Of a stretch of DNA of 8,279 bases, positions 5,560 through 8,279 are shown in pieces (position 1 is the first letter of the stretch; each line of letters starts with the position of its first letter). Source of the DNA: Anaerolineae bacterium (GTDB lineage Bacteria; Chloroflexota; Anaerolineae; UBA4142); NCBI GenBank assembly GCA_027457205.1, contig DAIDTM010000063.1, positions 1 through 8,279 of the forward strand, given 5' to 3'. Below the pieces are notes generated by a model, which saw only the letters and a list, made by a program, of their open reading frames with translations, ran no database searches and was not told where the DNA came from. A program made the translations under genes and the position numbers.

Positions 5560-7548
5560 GTGTCCGAATTGACCGCGTTCTTGCAAGCGAATATTATTCC
5601 GATCTATTTTGTCTATGGCTTGGCGCACTTTACCATCGGCGTGGTCGTCGCGCTGGAGGCAGGCCGCGCCAGTCAGCTGCGACTCTCGCGCGCCTTGCCG
5701 TTCCTGGCGGCATTTGAGTTGACGCACGGCATCAACGAGTGGATCGAGATGCTCTCAATGATCTCGCAACAGATTCCCACCGTTGCGCGCGAGCCGCAGT
5801 GGTCGGAGATCATCAAACTGGGCTGGCTGGCGCTCTCGTTCTTCTGTCTCTTTCTCTTCGGCGTCCGCCTGCTCGGTCAACTCATGCCGCCCCACAAACG
5901 CTGGCTGCGCTGGCTACCGCTGATTTCGGTCGTTGTGTTTGCCATCGGCGTCGCGCAGATGCGCCTCTTTCTGCCGCCCAATTCATTCGCGGTGAGCGGC
6001 GAACTCGGCGACTTGTGGATCGGATATAGCATCGGATTTCCCGCGGCAGTCGCCGCGTGCCTCGCGTTGCTCGCGCAGCGCCGCGCGTTCGTGCAAGAGG
6101 GAATGCCGCAGTTCGGACGCGACCTGGTGGGCGCGACGTTGGCGCTGGCGTGGTACGCCGTTCTCGATCAACTTGTCAGTGTTCCGTCGCCGTACTTTCC
6201 CTCGTCGATCATCAACAAGGACGAGTTTCTCCACGTGACCGGCGTGCCGGTGGAACTGGCGCGCATCGGCGTGATTCTCATCTTTGCGTTCTTTATCATC
6301 CGCACGATGCGCGTGTTCGAGGTGGAATATGCGCGGCGGCTGGAAGCCGCGAACCGTGCGCGCTTTGCCGCGCAGGAAGAAGCCACGCGCGAATTGTCGG
6401 TGATGTTCGAGACGTGCCGCACCCTCGGCTCGACACTCGACGTGAATCAGTTGATCCAGGACGCCGTCACCCGCATCGTCACGCAGCTCGATCCGATGAT
6501 CGCGGGGATGGTCTATCTGTACGACGACGCCGAGCGCGCGCTCGTGCTGCGCGCCAGTCGGGTCCGCGATGAGCGGTTTACCCTCACGTCTGCAGAGAAC
6601 GACACGGCGAAGCGCGTGTCGCGCCAGGCGTTCGAGGCGCGCACGCTGGCGTACGAGATGGGCTCTGCTGCCACCGCGTCGATGATCGCTGTTCCGCTGG
6701 TTTCGCACGAGCAGACCGTTGGCGCGCTCTGCCTGGTGCATCGCGCGGCGTTCTCGAATTACGCGGTCATCCAGACGCTAGCGCGGCAGCTGGGCATCGC
6801 GCTGGAAAACGCGCGGCTGTACGAGCAGGTGCAGGAGAAAGAGAAACTGCGCGGACAATTGTTGGAGCGCGCGGTCGCGGCGCAGGAAGAAGAACGCAAG
6901 CGCATCGCGCGTGAATTGCACGATGACACAGGGCAGACGCTGACCGCGCTCGGCGTCGGCTTGGGCGGTGTGGAAGAGACCATCGTGCAGAATCCGGAAC
7001 TCGCGCAGTACCAGATCGCCGAACTGAAACTGATGACGATGCGCGCCATCGACAACCTGCGCCAGTACATCTCCGACCTGCGTCCATCGGTGCTGGACGA
7101 TATGGGGCTGGTCTCCGCGCTGCGCTGGTACGCGCAGCAGTATTCTGAGCGCGCCGCGCTGGCGATCGACGTGCAGGTCACTCACGGCAAGCGCCGCCTT
7201 CCATCGCGCGTGGAAACCGTCCTGTTCCGTATCGCGCAGGAGGGGCTGAACAACATCGGACGGCACGCGCGCGCGACGCACGCGCGGCTGCGGCTCGAAT
7301 TTGCCGCAACGTCGGTCGTCCTCACCATCGAAGATAATGGCTGCGGCTTTATCGTCGATCAGGTGCTAGGCGCGCATTCGCAACGACGCGCGTGGGGCTT
7401 GCTCGGCGTACAGGAGCGCGTCATGCTCGTCGGCGGCAAATTCGAGATCGATTCTATGCTGGGACGCGGCACGAAACTGGTCGTAGAGATTCCGGTGGTC
7501 GAAGAGCAAGTGTTGGTTGAGACGCCGACGAACATCGCCGAACGCTGA
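5560..7548 (+). CDS. Seven-membrane-segment sensor histidine kinase (7TM-GAF-HisKA_3-HATPase)
   Basis: A 662-aa NarX-class kinase with an unusual input. Seven hydrophobic segments lie at about 9-33, 47-66, 84-106, 117-138, 150-172, 187-208 and 229-250. The first two contain polar residues in FVYGLAHF and ELTHGINEWIEM. I recognise no named domain here. A short coiled coil (252-280) leads to a GAF domain (about 284-415, containing MIAVPL and VGALCLV). A second coiled coil and HisKA_3 follow, with RIARELHDDTGQ, phospho-acceptor His454 and the HDxxxQ phosphatase pattern. HATPase_c retains the N box (EGLNNIGRHA, Asn564/565), DNGCGF (592-597), GLLGVQER and GRGT. The start is uncertain: GTG 5560 gives a normal N-terminus, with GGTGAG close upstream. 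TTG 5548, behind GGGGAAGAG, would add four residues. The much longer GTG 5479 form is unlikely. Its regulator follows after 59 nt. The signal may be a membrane, redox or small-molecule cue and cannot be read from sequence. Confidence 0.9.
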   Translation: MSELTAFLQANIIPIYFVYGLAHFTIGVVVALEAGRASQLRLSRALPFLAAFELTHGINEWIEMLSMISQQIPTVAREPQWSEIIKLGWLALSFFCLFLFGVRLLGQLMPPHKRWLRWLPLISVVVFAIGVAQMRLFLPPNSFAVSGELGDLWIGYSIGFPAAVAACLALLAQRRAFVQEGMPQFGRDLVGATLALAWYAVLDQLVSVPSPYFPSSIINKDEFLHVTGVPVELARIGVILIFAFFIIRTMRVFEVEYARRLEAANRARFAAQEEATRELSVMFETCRTLGSTLDVNQLIQDAVTRIVTQLDPMIAGMVYLYDDAERALVLRASRVRDERFTLTSAENDTAKRVSRQAFEARTLAYEMGSAATASMIAVPLVSHEQTVGALCLVHRAAFSNYAVIQTLARQLGIALENARLYEQVQEKEKLRGQLLERAVAAQEEERKRIARELHDDTGQTLTALGVGLGGVEETIVQNPELAQYQIAELKLMTMRAIDNLRQYISDLRPSVLDDMGLVSALRWYAQQYSERAALAIDVQVTHGKRRLPSRVETVLFRIAQEGLNNIGRHARATHARLRLEFAATSVVLTIEDNGCGFIVDQVLGAHSQRRAWGLLGVQERVMLVGGKFEIDSMLGRGTKLVVEIPVVEEQVLVETPTNIAER

Positions 7549-7595
7549 CTTGTTTTTTTGTCTGTATTGGTCGGCGTTAATCCGGGTCCAATTTC

Positions 7596-7601
7596 AGGAG
7601 G
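7596..7601 (+). promoter_or_regulatory. Consensus Shine-Dalgarno site that sets a TTG start
   Basis: AGGAGG ends 6 nt before the TTG at 7608. No ATG or GTG lies in frame at a usable distance, and starting at this TTG gives the standard regulator N-terminus (MPKIKLLMVDDH). Confidence 0.85.
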
Positions 7602-7607
7602 CGGTCG

Positions 7608-8267
7608 TTGCCTAAAATCAAGTTGTTGATGGTGGACGATCACGAAATCGTCCGCGCCGGGCTGCGGATGCTGTTGCAAGCGCAGCCGGATATGCAGATC
7701 GTCGGCGAAGTGGACACCGGGCGCGATGCGGTCGCCAAAGCGAAAGAACTTGCGCCGGACGTCGTGCTGATGGACATTTCGCTGCCGGACATTGACGGCT
7801 TTGAAGCGACGCGGCAGATCAAACGTGCGCTGCCGAATGTCGCCATCCTCGCGCTGACGATGCACGAGAGCGACGAATACTTTTTCAAGATGCTCGACGC
7901 CGGCGCGTCCGGCTACGTGCCGAAAAAAGCCGCGCCCACCGACCTCGTCTCTGCGATCCGGGTCGTGCGCGAAGGCGGTGTGTTCCTCTATCCCTCCGTC
8001 GCCAAGGCGTTGGTGCGCGATTATATGGGTAGGGCGGCGGAGAACGGCGTTCGCAGCAGTCTCGACGGTTTGACGGACCGCGAGCAAGAAGTGCTGCGGC
8101 TCATCGCCGATGGCTTGACGAATCAGGAAATCGCGGACAGACTCACGATCAGCGCGAAAACCGTCGAGCGGCACCGTGCGAACATTATGGGGAAACTCAA
8201 CTTGCACAGCCGCACCGAATTGGTCAAGTATGCCATTCGCAAAGGGCTGATCGAGGTGGAAGGATGA
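7608..8267 (+). CDS. NarL/FixJ-family response regulator (REC-LuxR HTH), partner of the 7TM kinase
   Basis: A 219-aa, full-length NarL/FixJ regulator. The receiver (4-118) has Asp10/Asp11, phospho-acceptor Asp56 (VVLMDISLPD), Thr84 (LALT) and Lys106 (VPKKAAP), so all phosphorylation residues are intact. The LuxR HTH (about 153-213) reads LTDREQEVL, then ISAKTVERHRANIMGKL, a typical DNA-binding helix pair. It lies 59 nt after the kinase stop, with no convincing terminator between them, and is most likely cotranscribed. It is a clear paralogue of the regulator at 1125, for instance in LLVDDH/LMVDDH, DAGASGYV/EAGASGFV and the KTVExHRAN helix. The recognition region differs enough to suggest a separate target set. 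It starts with TTG behind a perfect ribosome site. Confidence 0.95.
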   Translation: MPKIKLLMVDDHEIVRAGLRMLLQAQPDMQIVGEVDTGRDAVAKAKELAPDVVLMDISLPDIDGFEATRQIKRALPNVAILALTMHESDEYFFKMLDAGASGYVPKKAAPTDLVSAIRVVREGGVFLYPSVAKALVRDYMGRAAENGVRSSLDGLTDREQEVLRLIADGLTNQEIADRLTISAKTVERHRANIMGKLNLHSRTELVKYAIRKGLIEVEG

Positions 8268-8279
8268 GAAAAGACCTGG

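Noticed and set aside
8264..8279. Possible next gene beginning at ATG 8264, overlapping the regulator stop as ATGA
   Set aside because: Only five codons are visible. The sequence AAAAGACCT at 8269-8277 could equally be the left arm of a terminator like the one at 1801, so no call is justified.

Overview
The window is a GC-rich bacterial segment with every gene on the + strand. It has six genes: a 5'-truncated sensor kinase with its response regulator, a lone beta-propeller protein, a hybA/hybB electron-transfer pair, and a second sensor kinase with its response regulator. Chloroflexota (Anaerolineae-like) is my best guess for the organism. The guess rests on the overall feel of the proteins (HisKA_3/NarL pairs with Cache and multi-membrane-segment inputs, free-standing TolB-like propellers) and on the use of GTG and TTG starts behind strong Shine-Dalgarno sites. 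No marker gene is present, so this is an inference.

Layout. Positions 1-1113 hold the C-terminal part of a Cache-HAMP-HisKA_3-HATPase kinase, followed after 11 nt by a NarL/FixJ regulator (1125-1778) and a strong intrinsic terminator (1801-1837). The spacer 1838-2062 holds one weak hairpin and no gene. Next comes an exported TolB-like protein (2063-3040) whose blades repeat every 44 residues, except for one 33-nt palindromic in-frame insertion at 2538-2570. After 50 nt come hybA (3091-3993; Tat signal, 16 cluster cysteines, C-terminal anchor) and hybB (3995-5332; NrfD-superfamily membrane protein). The pair ends at two hairpins, the second an intrinsic terminator (5371-5410). A promoter (5409-5437) starts inside that terminator's T tract and leads into a structured leader. 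The second kinase (5560-7548) has seven predicted membrane segments, GAF, HisKA_3 and HATPase, and is followed by its NarL-type regulator (7608-8267, TTG start).

How the genes may work together. HybA and HybB are the iron-sulfur and quinone-facing membrane subunits that, in E. coli hydrogenase 2, connect a periplasmic [NiFe] enzyme to the quinone pool. No hydrogenase catalytic subunit lies in the window, so the partner must be encoded elsewhere or be a different enzyme. The two kinase/regulator pairs are clear paralogues in their signalling cores but have unrelated input domains. This suggests a duplicated NarX/NarL-like cassette that reads two signals around a respiratory module. That either pair controls hybAB is inference from position only.

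The most unusual item is the 33-nt hairpin-forming insertion inside one propeller blade. It resembles, in behaviour, the in-frame palindromic elements known from a few other bacteria.
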